Shown piece by piece: positions 35,925 to 44,417 of a DNA stretch of 64,000 nt (position 1 is its first letter; each line of letters starts with the position of its first letter). The translations under genes were made by a program, and so were the position numbers. Below the pieces are notes generated by a model. The model was given only the letters and a program-made list of their open reading frames with translations, searched no databases and was not told the DNA's origin. The stretch comes from an uncultured Christensenella sp. (lineage in GTDB: Bacteria > Bacillota > Clostridia > Christensenellales > CAG-917). The stretch is taken from assembly GCA_910584155.1 (NCBI GenBank), contig CAJTYG010000010.1:1-64000 (forward strand). The letters are read 5' to 3'.

Positions 35925-36458
35925 ATGGAATTGGGTATCAAAATAAAAAGGCTGAGATTGCGCAACAATCTCACGCAGGAGGAGCTTGCCGACAGGTGCG
36001 AGCTTACAAAGGGATACATTTCTCAGCTTGAAAACGAGCTGACGTCGCCCTCTATCGCCACGCTTGAGGATATCCTCAATGCTCTCGGCACAACGCCTGC
36101 GGAGTTTTTCAGCGATGAAAAGGAAGAAAAGATAGTATTTACAGAGGACGAATTCATTGAAAAAATCGCAAACGGCTACAAGATAGAGTGGCTTGTGCCG
36201 AATGCGCAAAAAAATGAAATGGAGCCTATCAGAGTGACCATAGAGCCTCACTCGGCGCTCGAAGAGGACGTACCTCACGAGGGCGACGAATTCGGCTACG
36301 TGCTAAAGGGCTCGATATGGCTGCACATAGGCAAAGCGGCATACTCCGTCAAAAAGGGCGAGGTATTTTATTTTTCGTCGCAAAAGGTACACCGCATAGA
36401 AAACCGCACCGCCGAAAGAGCGGTCGTACTGTGGATAGCCTCTCCCCCGACGTTTTAA
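35925..36458 (+). CDS. XRE-cupin transcriptional regulator of the polyamine operon
   Basis: A 177-aa protein: HTH domain at residues 1-65 (LRLRNNLTQEELADRCELTK, ISQLENELTSPSI) and a cupin domain at about 105-170 (HEGDEFGYVLKGSIWLHIG, then YFSSQKVHRIENRT). This layout is common in regulators next to polyamine uptake operons, such as PuuR-type proteins, where the cupin senses a small ligand. The start at 35925 follows GAGGTG; the frame upstream has no ribosome site. It is 41 bases before potA and probably in the same transcript. Confidence 0.9.
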   Translation: MELGIKIKRLRLRNNLTQEELADRCELTKGYISQLENELTSPSIATLEDILNALGTTPAEFFSDEKEEKIVFTEDEFIEKIANGYKIEWLVPNAQKNEMEPIRVTIEPHSALEEDVPHEGDEFGYVLKGSIWLHIGKAAYSVKKGEVFYFSSQKVHRIENRTAERAVVLWIASPPTF

Positions 36459-36499
36459 AAACCGATATAAACAACAAATAAAAGTGCGAGGAAAACCAA

Positions 36500-38119
36500 A
36501 TGACAAAAGCACCTGCCGACAACATCATTGAGCTTAGAAACGTCTACAAGACGTATGACGACAAGACAGTCGTCAAAAACGCAAGCCTCACCATAAAACG
36601 GGGCGAATTTGTGACGCTGCTCGGTCCCAGCGGCTGCGGCAAAACAACTACGCTGCGTATGATAGCGGGCTTCGAGATGCCCACAAGCGGACAGATAATC
36701 TTTGACGGCGAGGATATCACAAATCTGCCGCCGCACCTGAGACAGGTAAACACGGTGTTTCAAAAGTATGCCCTGTTCCCCCACCTCAACGTGTTCAACA
36801 ACATAGCGTTCGGGCTCAAGCTCAAGACCATTCCCAACGGGACAAAGACAAACCGCAAGGGCGAGACGGTGCAGCTTTTCAGAAAATACACCAAAGCCGA
36901 AATAAAGGAAAAGGTGGACAACGCACTGAAAATGGTCGACCTCGAGGACTACGGTCACCGCAACGTATCCTCTCTGTCGGGCGGACAGCAGCAGCGTGTG
37001 GCTATCGCACGTGCGCTCGTAAACGAGCCTAAGGTGCTGTTGCTTGACGAGCCTCTCGGCGCACTTGACCTGAAAATGCGCAAGGATATGCAGCTTGAGC
37101 TTATGGACATGCACAAGCGACTTGGCATCACATTTATATACGTCACGCACGATCAGGAAGAGGCGCTCACGATGTCCGACAAGATAGTTGTAATGCGACT
37201 TGGCGAGATACAGCAGATAGCCACGCCCGAAAAGGTTTACGACGAGCCTGCAAACGCATTCGTCGCCGACTTCATCGGCGAAAGCACGATACTGTCGGGC
37301 GTAATGCTTGATGACTATAAGGTTGAATTTTGCGACACCGTATTCGAGTGCGTTGACAAAGGCTTTAAAAAGAACGAGCCTATCGACGTCATCATCCGCC
37401 CCGAAGACTTGAAAATACTTGATAAGGACGACGAAAAATCGCTCATATCCGCAACGGTGCTTTCCTCCGTATTTAAGGGCGATCACTATCAGGTCACGCT
37501 GCTTGCCGCAGGCAACGAGCTTGTTGCGCACGACACCGAATCCTATGACGTCGACGACGTAGTGGGACTTTACATCAAGCCGTTTGACCTGCACATAATG
37601 CACAAGACACGCATAATCAACGAGATAGACACCTACATCACGGGCGAGAATTTAGTTGAGATATGCGGCGCAGATTTCGAGTGCAAGACGGAGCTTCCCG
37701 AGGGCACTCCCGTCAAGGTATCCGTCGATTTTGACGACGTTGAGATCACCGACGACGAGGCGGACGGCACCATAGGCGCAAACGTGCTGTCGTCCATATA
37801 CAAGGGCAGCTACTATCAGGCGATACTTTCCACCGACGACCACTACAATTTCTTTGCCGACACCGACTACGAATGGCTAAAGGGCGACCGTGTGGGCATA
37901 AAGATAGCACCTGAAAAAATCATCATCGAACAGCGTGAGGAAGCTCAAAAAGAGGACGAGCACGTCGTCGAGGACGAAACCGAAATCGAATACGACAGAG
38001 CCGAGCAAGAAGAGCTGCTTACCTCTGAGGAAATCGCACAACTTGAGGCTAACGATAACGTTGCGGGCGCTTTAACTGCCGATACTGCAAAAATAGACAC
38101 CGATGAGGAGGAAGCCTAA
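36500..38119 (+). CDS. potA: Spermidine/putrescine ABC transporter ATPase, extended
   Basis: A 539-aa ATPase, far longer than the usual 350-380. Walker A GPSGCGKTT, the signature LSGGQQQR, and Walker B VLLLDEPLGALD are intact, and an H-loop is in YVTHDQEEAL. The C-terminal part holds two related TOBE-like blocks: VLSSVFKGDHYQVTLLAAGN and VLSSIYKGSYYQAILSTDD, each followed by a strand with V-G-[LI]-x-I-x-P. A Glu/Asp-rich tail of about 55 residues follows. There is also a 15-residue insert (NGTKTNRKGETVQLF) between the Q-loop and the signature. It powers the permease encoded next. Confidence 0.95.
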   Translation: MTKAPADNIIELRNVYKTYDDKTVVKNASLTIKRGEFVTLLGPSGCGKTTTLRMIAGFEMPTSGQIIFDGEDITNLPPHLRQVNTVFQKYALFPHLNVFNNIAFGLKLKTIPNGTKTNRKGETVQLFRKYTKAEIKEKVDNALKMVDLEDYGHRNVSSLSGGQQQRVAIARALVNEPKVLLLDEPLGALDLKMRKDMQLELMDMHKRLGITFIYVTHDQEEALTMSDKIVVMRLGEIQQIATPEKVYDEPANAFVADFIGESTILSGVMLDDYKVEFCDTVFECVDKGFKKNEPIDVIIRPEDLKILDKDDEKSLISATVLSSVFKGDHYQVTLLAAGNELVAHDTESYDVDDVVGLYIKPFDLHIMHKTRIINEIDTYITGENLVEICGADFECKTELPEGTPVKVSVDFDDVEITDDEADGTIGANVLSSIYKGSYYQAILSTDDHYNFFADTDYEWLKGDRVGIKIAPEKIIIEQREEAQKEDEHVVEDETEIEYDRAEQEELLTSEEIAQLEANDNVAGALTADTAKIDTDEEEA

Positions 38120-38923
38120 TTGAAAGCTACACACGTAAAAAAGCCCTTCCGCCTTACAAAAAAAGCGTTTGGCGTGCCGTACATGCTGTTTTTATTGCTG
38201 TTTGTGATAATTCCGCTTGTACTGATTTTGGTAAACGCTTTTCTTGACTCCGGCAACAATCTGACGTTTGACAATTTCAAGGCGTTTTTCTCGTCGAAAT
38301 CGAGCCTCATCGTGCTTGCAAACTCGCTGCTTGTGGGCGTTATCACCACTCTGCTGTGCCTGATAATAGGCTATCCCGTAGCATATATCCTGTCCAAAAT
38401 GAGCAGCGGCAAGATAATAGTTTTGCTTTATATAATCCCTATGGGCGTAAACTTCCTTATCCGCACGCTTGCGACAAAAGCTATTTTTATCGCAATGGGC
38501 GTGGAGCTCGGTATGGGCACCGTAATATTCGGCATGGTCTACAACTATCTGCCGTTTATGATAATGCCCCTGCACACCACCCTGTCGAGCATTGACAAGA
38601 GCTATATGGAAGCTGCGCAGGACCTCGGCGCAGACAAGGCGACCGTGTTTGTAAAGACCACGCTGCCCCTGTCCGTAAGCGGAATAATAAGCGGAATAAC
38701 TATGGTGTTTATTCCTACGATATCCACCTATGCGATATCGCAACTGCTGTCAAACGGCAAGATATTTTTATTTGGCGATTCCATACAGCTCAGCTTTGAG
38801 CAGGGAATGTACGGCGTAGGCTCGATAATGAGCATTGTTATGCTTATATTCGTGCTGCTGTCCAACTTCATTATGAACAAATTCAACCGTCAGGGCAATG
38901 CGGCGAGGAGGTCGTTATGGTAA
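38120..38923 (+). CDS. potB: Spermidine/putrescine ABC transporter permease PotB
   Basis: A 267-aa membrane protein with six predicted spans and the EAA loop EAAQDLGADKATVFVKTTLP that docks on PotA. The start is a TTG directly after the potA stop, with GAGGAGG 8 bases upstream; the next ATG lies inside the first span, so the TTG is preferred. It overlaps potC by 7 bases. Confidence 0.94.
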   Translation: MKATHVKKPFRLTKKAFGVPYMLFLLLFVIIPLVLILVNAFLDSGNNLTFDNFKAFFSSKSSLIVLANSLLVGVITTLLCLIIGYPVAYILSKMSSGKIIVLLYIIPMGVNFLIRTLATKAIFIAMGVELGMGTVIFGMVYNYLPFMIMPLHTTLSSIDKSYMEAAQDLGADKATVFVKTTLPLSVSGIISGITMVFIPTISTYAISQLLSNGKIFLFGDSIQLSFEQGMYGVGSIMSIVMLIFVLLSNFIMNKFNRQGNAARRSLW

Positions 38924-39738
38924 AGCTAAAAAAGTTTTTTGAAAAGACATATCTGCTTGTTATCCTTGCCATACTGTATGCGCCGATAATACTGCTGATA
39001 ATATACTCGTTTTCAAACAGCTCGAATTTCAACTTCGATCAGGGCTTCAACTTCGAGGCGTACATAGCTATATTCAAGTCCGACAAGTCGCCCGAGCTTT
39101 GGAAGGCTATCGGCAACACCCTGCTCATAGCGTCGGTATCCTCAGTCATAGCTACCGTAATGGGCACGTTTGCGTCTATCGGCATATTCCACCTCGGCAA
39201 ACGTATGCGCAGAGCCGTTGAAAACGTCAATCAGTTTCCCATAATCAACAGCGAAATAGTTATGGCGGTTTCGCTTATGGTATTTTTTGTGACCTTCAAG
39301 TTCCCCGAGGGCTATCTCAGACTTATCATTGCCCACATAGCGTTTTGCACGCCCTACGTGGTGCTCAACGTCCTGCCTAAGCTGGAATCTATGGACGCCA
39401 ACATCTATGAGGCTGCGCTCGACCTCGGCGCAAATCCGTTCAAGGCGCTGACAAAGGTGATGATACCCATAATCACCCCCGGCATAGTGAGCGGCTTTGT
39501 TATGGCGTTTATTATGTCTATGGACGACTTTATCATCACGCAGATAAACAAGGGCGCCGCAACGGGAATAAACACCCTGTCCACCTACATCTATTCGGAT
39601 GCGAGAGTGCAGGGACTCGAGCCGTTTTGGTATGCGATATTCAGCATAATCTTCGTAGCAGTGCTTGCGCTCGTGCTGTCCATAAATCTTGTGAAGATAA
39701 GCAAGCAAAAGAAAAAGGCAAAGGAGGGCGCAAAATGA
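38917..39738 (+). CDS. potC: Spermidine/putrescine ABC transporter permease PotC
   Basis: A 273-aa membrane protein with six spans and the EAA loop EAALDLGANPFKALTKVMIP. Followed by FVMAFIMSMDDFIITQ, typical of PotC. The ATG has GGAGG upstream within the end of potB. The stop overlaps the potD start (ATGA). Confidence 0.95.
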   Translation: MVKLKKFFEKTYLLVILAILYAPIILLIIYSFSNSSNFNFDQGFNFEAYIAIFKSDKSPELWKAIGNTLLIASVSSVIATVMGTFASIGIFHLGKRMRRAVENVNQFPIINSEIVMAVSLMVFFVTFKFPEGYLRLIIAHIAFCTPYVVLNVLPKLESMDANIYEAALDLGANPFKALTKVMIPIITPGIVSGFVMAFIMSMDDFIITQINKGAATGINTLSTYIYSDARVQGLEPFWYAIFSIIFVAVLALVLSINLVKISKQKKKAKEGAK

Positions 39739-41258
39739 AAAAAACGGCTACACTGCTTGTAATAATTGCCGTCCTTGCCTTAACGCTTTTGCCCGTCCTC
39801 TCTGCCTGCGACAAGGCGGATGTTAGCGGCGGCGGCACGGACAGACTTGTGGTCTACAACTGGGAAGACTATATCGACACAGATATGTGCGACGATTTTG
39901 AGGCATATTACAAAGAGGTCACGGGGCGCTCGCTTTCCATCACCTACACCACCTTCGATACAAACGAAACTATGCTGACAAAGGTGCTTAAGGGCGACGC
40001 CAACGTAGATTTGATATGCCCGTCCGAATACGCCATAGAAAAGCTGCTTCGGGCTGGCTGCATTTTAAACCACGGCGACGTGCTTAAAGACATAGCGCAG
40101 CAGGCGCAGAGTCTCGGTCTTACGTTTGACGGAATGAGCAGTCTCGGCAACGGCGACGGCAACGTCGAGCCTGCTATAATGGACGTTATACGTTCTATGT
40201 TCGGCGCAGGCGAGCTGAAGGACGACAGCGGCAACGTGCTTAAGGACGCAAGCGGAAAGGCTTTGGATATGACCGAATATATGGTGCCCTACTTCTGGGG
40301 CACGCTCGGCATACTTTACAACACGAGCGTTATCACGCCCGACGAGCTTGACGAGTACGGCTGGGGCGTACTGTGGAACGTGCAGCAAAATCAAAAGCTT
40401 GAAAACAAGATACTTATGAAGGACAGCGTGCGTGACAGCTATGCGGCGGCGGTGTTCTATATGTACGAATACGGTCTGTTGCCCGAGGGCTATGAGGACT
40501 ACACCGTACAGAGCCTCATCAACTGCACCGACAACGCAATGCTTGAGGCCGCAAAAAAGGTGCTCACCGAGCAGCGTGACCATATCTCGGGCTACGAAGT
40601 GGACTTCGGCAAGGACGATATGATAAACGAGATAGTCTATGCCGACCTTGCTTGGAGCGGCGACGCAATGTACGCCATAGAAGAGGGCGGCTACGACGAG
40701 GAAAACGGCTATCAGTTGGATTATTATGTTCCGTCCGTCGCAAGCAACATTTGGTATGACGGCTGGGTGATTCCGACAACTGTAAACAACAAGCTCGCCG
40801 CAATGATGTTTATTGACTATATGTGCGACCCTATGAACGGAATCCGCAACTCGATGGAAGTAGGCTATACGTCGGCGGTGGCAAAGGATATTTTGAGCAG
40901 CGACGGGGACGTGTGCGACTATATAGTCGAATGTTATTCCTACGACGAGGACGGCAACCCCATTCTCTTTGACGACGACGGAAATCAGACAGACTACGAC
41001 GTAAACGAGTTCTTCGGCGACAACCGCAGATATCCCACGATAAACGCTACCTTGGGCGTTATGCGTGACTTCGGTGCACAAAACGACGCTTTGGTGCAGA
41101 TGTGGCAGCAGGCAAAATCGGGCTCGGGCGTACCGTCAAGCCTGTGGTGGTGTCTGCTTGCGATAGCCCTTGCAATCGGTGCGGCAATAGGCATATACTT
41201 CTTGGTACAGGCGCTCAAACGCCGTCCACGCAAAACAGGCGCAAACACGTCAAAATAA
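39735..41258 (+). CDS. potD: Polyamine-binding lipoprotein PotD with C-terminal membrane anchor
   Basis: A 507-aa binding protein, longer than the usual 340-360. A lipoprotein signal with lipobox LSAC is followed by family motifs VYNWEDYID, LICPSEYAIEKLL and VPYFWGTLGILYN. Several acidic inserts exist. The last 45 residues form a membrane span (WWCLLAIALAIGAAIGIYFL) and a basic tail, so the protein would be held at both ends. The ATG at 39735 has AAGGAGGG upstream. Confidence 0.93.
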   Translation: MKKTATLLVIIAVLALTLLPVLSACDKADVSGGGTDRLVVYNWEDYIDTDMCDDFEAYYKEVTGRSLSITYTTFDTNETMLTKVLKGDANVDLICPSEYAIEKLLRAGCILNHGDVLKDIAQQAQSLGLTFDGMSSLGNGDGNVEPAIMDVIRSMFGAGELKDDSGNVLKDASGKALDMTEYMVPYFWGTLGILYNTSVITPDELDEYGWGVLWNVQQNQKLENKILMKDSVRDSYAAAVFYMYEYGLLPEGYEDYTVQSLINCTDNAMLEAAKKVLTEQRDHISGYEVDFGKDDMINEIVYADLAWSGDAMYAIEEGGYDEENGYQLDYYVPSVASNIWYDGWVIPTTVNNKLAAMMFIDYMCDPMNGIRNSMEVGYTSAVAKDILSSDGDVCDYIVECYSYDEDGNPILFDDDGNQTDYDVNEFFGDNRRYPTINATLGVMRDFGAQNDALVQMWQQAKSGSGVPSSLWWCLLAIALAIGAAIGIYFLVQALKRRPRKTGANTSK

Positions 41259-41280
41259 CTTTTATGACACATATCTCTTA

Positions 41281-41311
41281 AAGGGTGCGGTTTTGCTCCG
41301 CACCCTTTTTA
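41281..41311 (+). terminator. Intrinsic terminator of potABCD
   Basis: AAGGGTGCGG pairs perfectly with CCGCACCCTT, followed by TTTTT. Confidence 0.93.
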
Positions 41312-41359
41312 CGTAAAACCCTTGCTAATTTATATTTAAGATAATATAATAGTGACATT

Positions 41360-42523
41360 ATGGATTTCATACGTAAGCTGCTTGTAAAAGATTATAAAAA
41401 TACAAACGATCCAAAGGTAAGGGCTCGCTACGGGCTTAGCGCAGGCATATTCGGCATAATCTCAAATGCCCTGCTCTGTGCATTCAAGCTTACGGTGGGC
41501 TTCATAGGGCACAGCGTCACTCTCATTGCGGACGCAGTAAACAACCTCTCCGACGCAGGCAGCAGCGTCGTAACTCTGATAGGCTTTAAGCTTTCGGCTA
41601 TGCCGCCCGACAAAAAGCACCCCTTCGGACACGCACGCTACGAGTATATCACGGAGCTGCTCGTGGCAATGGTGATACTGTTTATCGGCGCAGTGCTGCT
41701 TAAAACGTCTATAGAAAAATGTATCACCCCCGAGGACGTCACCGTAAACGTATATACGTATATCGTCCTCGTCGCCGCAATACTTATGAAGCTGTTTCAA
41801 ATGCTCATATATCTTGACTTTTCAAAGGCGATAAACAGCGGTGCGCTTAAGGCTTCCGCTGCGGATAGCCGCAACGACGTCATAGCAACTACAGTCGTGC
41901 TGATTTCGGCGATTGTAATAGACGTTGCGGGCGTAAACATCGACGGATATGCGGGCATAGCGGTGTCTCTGTTTATCATAGTGTCGAGCATACTGCTTTT
42001 AAAGGACGCAATGAGCCCCATACTCGGCGAAAAGCCCGATAAGGAATTGGTCGACCAAATCAAGGCGAAAATACTGTCCTACGACGGCGTGATAGGTATG
42101 CACGACCTCGTTATACACAGCTACGGAGCGCATCAGCTTTTTGTGATAGCTCACGTCGAAGTTCCCGCAAACGAGGGGATTTTGAAAAGCCACGATATGA
42201 TAGACAATATCGAGCACGATTTTTGGAACGAGCTGCACATACATCTCAACATACATCTCGACCCCGTAGATACCGACAACCAACAGCTTGCCGAGCTCAA
42301 GCTCAAAGCGGAAGCAGTCCTAAGCCGTTTGGACGAAAGACTGACCTTGCACGATTTCAGAATGGTCAGCGGCGACACCCACACCAACCTGCTGTTTGAC
42401 GTAGTGCTGCCCTATGACAGCAAGCTGAACGCAAACGACATAAAAGCGGCGCTCGAGGACGACTTTAAGGACGAGCCGACAAAATATTATTTTGTCATAG
42501 ATATAGACAGACAGATGAGTTAA
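41360..42523 (+). CDS. Cation diffusion facilitator (metal efflux) protein
   Basis: A 387-aa membrane protein that exports divalent metals in exchange for protons. It has six spans with the metal-site motif HSVTLIADAVNNLSD in span 2 and KKHPFGHARYEY before span 3. The C-terminal cytosolic domain has HDLVIHSYG and repeated His. It is longer than typical by a C-terminal segment of about 90 residues. The metal cannot be told from sequence. A 21-base gap separates it from yhbY, so they may be co-transcribed. Confidence 0.92.
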   Translation: MDFIRKLLVKDYKNTNDPKVRARYGLSAGIFGIISNALLCAFKLTVGFIGHSVTLIADAVNNLSDAGSSVVTLIGFKLSAMPPDKKHPFGHARYEYITELLVAMVILFIGAVLLKTSIEKCITPEDVTVNVYTYIVLVAAILMKLFQMLIYLDFSKAINSGALKASAADSRNDVIATTVVLISAIVIDVAGVNIDGYAGIAVSLFIIVSSILLLKDAMSPILGEKPDKELVDQIKAKILSYDGVIGMHDLVIHSYGAHQLFVIAHVEVPANEGILKSHDMIDNIEHDFWNELHIHLNIHLDPVDTDNQQLAELKLKAEAVLSRLDERLTLHDFRMVSGDTHTNLLFDVVLPYDSKLNANDIKAALEDDFKDEPTKYYFVIDIDRQMS

Positions 42524-42544
42524 ACAACTTAAAAGAGGTATAAT

Positions 42545-42838
42545 ATGCTAAACAGCGGACAAAGAGCAAGATTGCGCTCGCTTGCACAAAGCTTAAATCC
42601 CATATTTCACGTGGGCAAAAACGGAATAAACGCAAATTTTGTAAAGGATATAGACACTGCGCTCGAAATACACGAGCTTATAAAAATTGCGGTGCTCAAA
42701 AACAGCGACCAAAACGCAAAGGAATGTATGGCGCTGCTTTGCGAGCAGACGGGTGCGGAGCCTGTCACTGCAATCGGCAGCAAGTTTGTTATATACAGAC
42801 GCAGCACACGCAGCGACGTGGAACATATAGAGTTTTGA
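42545..42838 (+). CDS. YhbY-family RNA-binding protein (CRM domain)
   Basis: A 97-aa protein of the CRS1/YhbY family linked to 50S ribosome assembly. Motifs LRSLAQSLNPIFHVGKNGI and LEIHELIKIAVLKN are diagnostic, and the fold ends with IGSKFVIYRRS. The length is normal. Confidence 0.95.
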   Translation: MLNSGQRARLRSLAQSLNPIFHVGKNGINANFVKDIDTALEIHELIKIAVLKNSDQNAKECMALLCEQTGAEPVTAIGSKFVIYRRSTRSDVEHIEF

Positions 42839-42839
42839 T

Positions 42840-43019
42840 ATGGATTACGAAAAAATAAAGCTAACGCCCCAAACAGAACAGCAGGAGGACGACCTATCCC
42901 CTGCCCGTAAAGAGGCACGTGAGCAGCTAAAACGCCACCGTGCTCAAACTCAGGCATACAAAAAACAGTATTTTGAGTTTTACGACGACGTAAAAATAAA
43001 CCACCGAGAGGATTGGTAA
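42840..43019 (+). CDS. Small hypothetical protein, 59 aa
   Basis: An ATG two bases after the yhbY stop opens a 59-codon frame ending at TAA 43019. The product is highly charged and helical (PARKEAREQLKRHRAQTQAY) and ends with NHREDW. No ribosome site is obvious, but the tight spacing suggests translational coupling to yhbY. Codon use matches its neighbours. It sits between yhbY and trkA. I do not recognise the family. Confidence 0.6.
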   Translation: MDYEKIKLTPQTEQQEDDLSPARKEAREQLKRHRAQTQAYKKQYFEFYDDVKINHREDW

Positions 43020-43063
43020 AAAGCACAAAGCAAAACAATAAAAGCCAAAAGGCATGAGGATAT

Positions 43064-44416
43064 ATGGATATTATCATTTCGGGATTAGGTTCGGTCGGCA
43101 CGACGATAATGCAGCAGCTCTCAAAAGAGGGGCATAACATAGTCGTTATCGACCTAAACAGCCAAAAGGTCGAGGACGCCCTCAACACCTACGACGTCAA
43201 AGGCGTCATAGGCAACTGCGCAAGCAGCGACGTACTTAAGGAAGCGGGCGTAAGCTCGGCGGAGCTGCTCATTGCGAGCACTTCAGACGACGAGCTTAAC
43301 ATACTCTGCTGCATCATAGCAAACAAGCTCGGCGTAAAAAAGACGATAGCACGGGCATCGAAGCCCGAGTATCTCGAGCTGTTTGAAAACGAGGGCGATT
43401 TGGGACTAAGCCTTATGGTCAACCCTCATTATGAGGCGGCAATGGAAATAAGCCGTATGCTGCGCTTTCCGTCGGCAATAACCGTAAATCACTTCAGCGG
43501 CGGCAAGGTGGAGCTTGTTGAGTTCAGAGTTGCAAAAAGCTCGCCTCTGGTAGGTATGTGCCTCAAAAACCTCGGCAAATCGTTTAAGGCAAAGGTGCTC
43601 ATCTGCGCAGTACAGCGTGACGGCAAGGCTATAATTCCCTCGGGTGACTTCGTCATAGAGGAAGAGGACAGGCTTTTCCTCACCGCAACCACAAAAAATA
43701 TATCGCTGTTTTTCAAGCAGCTCGGATGGAATAAGTCCGCAAAAAACGTCATCATCGTGGGCGGCTCACGCACGGCGTTTTATCTTTGCGAGGAGCTTGA
43801 GCGTGTCGGCATAAACGCAAAGGTCATCGAAAAGAACAAAAAGCGTGCCACCGCCCTGTCTGCGCTGCTAAACAGAACGGAAATTCTTTGCGGCGACGGC
43901 ACCGATCAGGAGCTGCTGCTTGACGAGGGACTTGAGCGCATAGACGCATTTGTTGCACTAAGCAGCCTTGACGAGCAAAATATCATAATGAGTATGTTTG
44001 CCGCTTCGCACAATGTGCCGAAGGTCATCACAAAAATAGATCAGCTCGGCTACTACGATATGCTGCAAAAGAGCGGAATTTACAGCGCAGTATCCACCAA
44101 AACGTCCACCGCCGATCAGATTGTGCGTTTTGTGCGTACGATAGGCAGCAAGGACGAGAGCGGCAGCGTGCAGCGCATATTCCAGATAATAAACGACACG
44201 ACAGAGGTTTTGGAGTTCCGTGCGGACAGCTTCAGGCAGTTTGGCGTAGCGATACAGGATCTGAAGTTTAAGAAAAACCTGCTCGTCGCAGGCATTATCC
44301 GAAGCGGAGTGCTCATCACCCCATCGGGACAGGACACTATCGAAAAGGGCGACAGCGTGATCATCGTCACCAAAGAAGATGCGCTTGCAAACCTAAACGA
44401 CATTTTGGACGACTGA
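43064..44416 (+). CDS. trkA: Trk/Ktr potassium uptake protein TrkA
   Basis: A 450-aa peripheral membrane regulator made of two RCK units. The first has the NAD-binding glycine motif ISGLGSVGTTIMQQL at the N-terminus and IVVIDLN. The second has IVGGSRTAFYLCEEL near residue 230. Each unit ends with a TrkA-C domain. It gates the TrkH channel encoded 2 bases downstream. Confidence 0.95.
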   Translation: MDIIISGLGSVGTTIMQQLSKEGHNIVVIDLNSQKVEDALNTYDVKGVIGNCASSDVLKEAGVSSAELLIASTSDDELNILCCIIANKLGVKKTIARASKPEYLELFENEGDLGLSLMVNPHYEAAMEISRMLRFPSAITVNHFSGGKVELVEFRVAKSSPLVGMCLKNLGKSFKAKVLICAVQRDGKAIIPSGDFVIEEEDRLFLTATTKNISLFFKQLGWNKSAKNVIIVGGSRTAFYLCEELERVGINAKVIEKNKKRATALSALLNRTEILCGDGTDQELLLDEGLERIDAFVALSSLDEQNIIMSMFAASHNVPKVITKIDQLGYYDMLQKSGIYSAVSTKTSTADQIVRFVRTIGSKDESGSVQRIFQIINDTTEVLEFRADSFRQFGVAIQDLKFKKNLLVAGIIRSGVLITPSGQDTIEKGDSVIIVTKEDALANLNDILDD

Positions 44417-44417
44417 T

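Noticed and set aside
36455..37603. Long minus-strand ORF (382 codons) opposite potA
   Set aside because: It is the shadow of a strongly coding plus-strand gene; its composition (rich in Val, Tyr, His, Cys) is typical of antisense frames.
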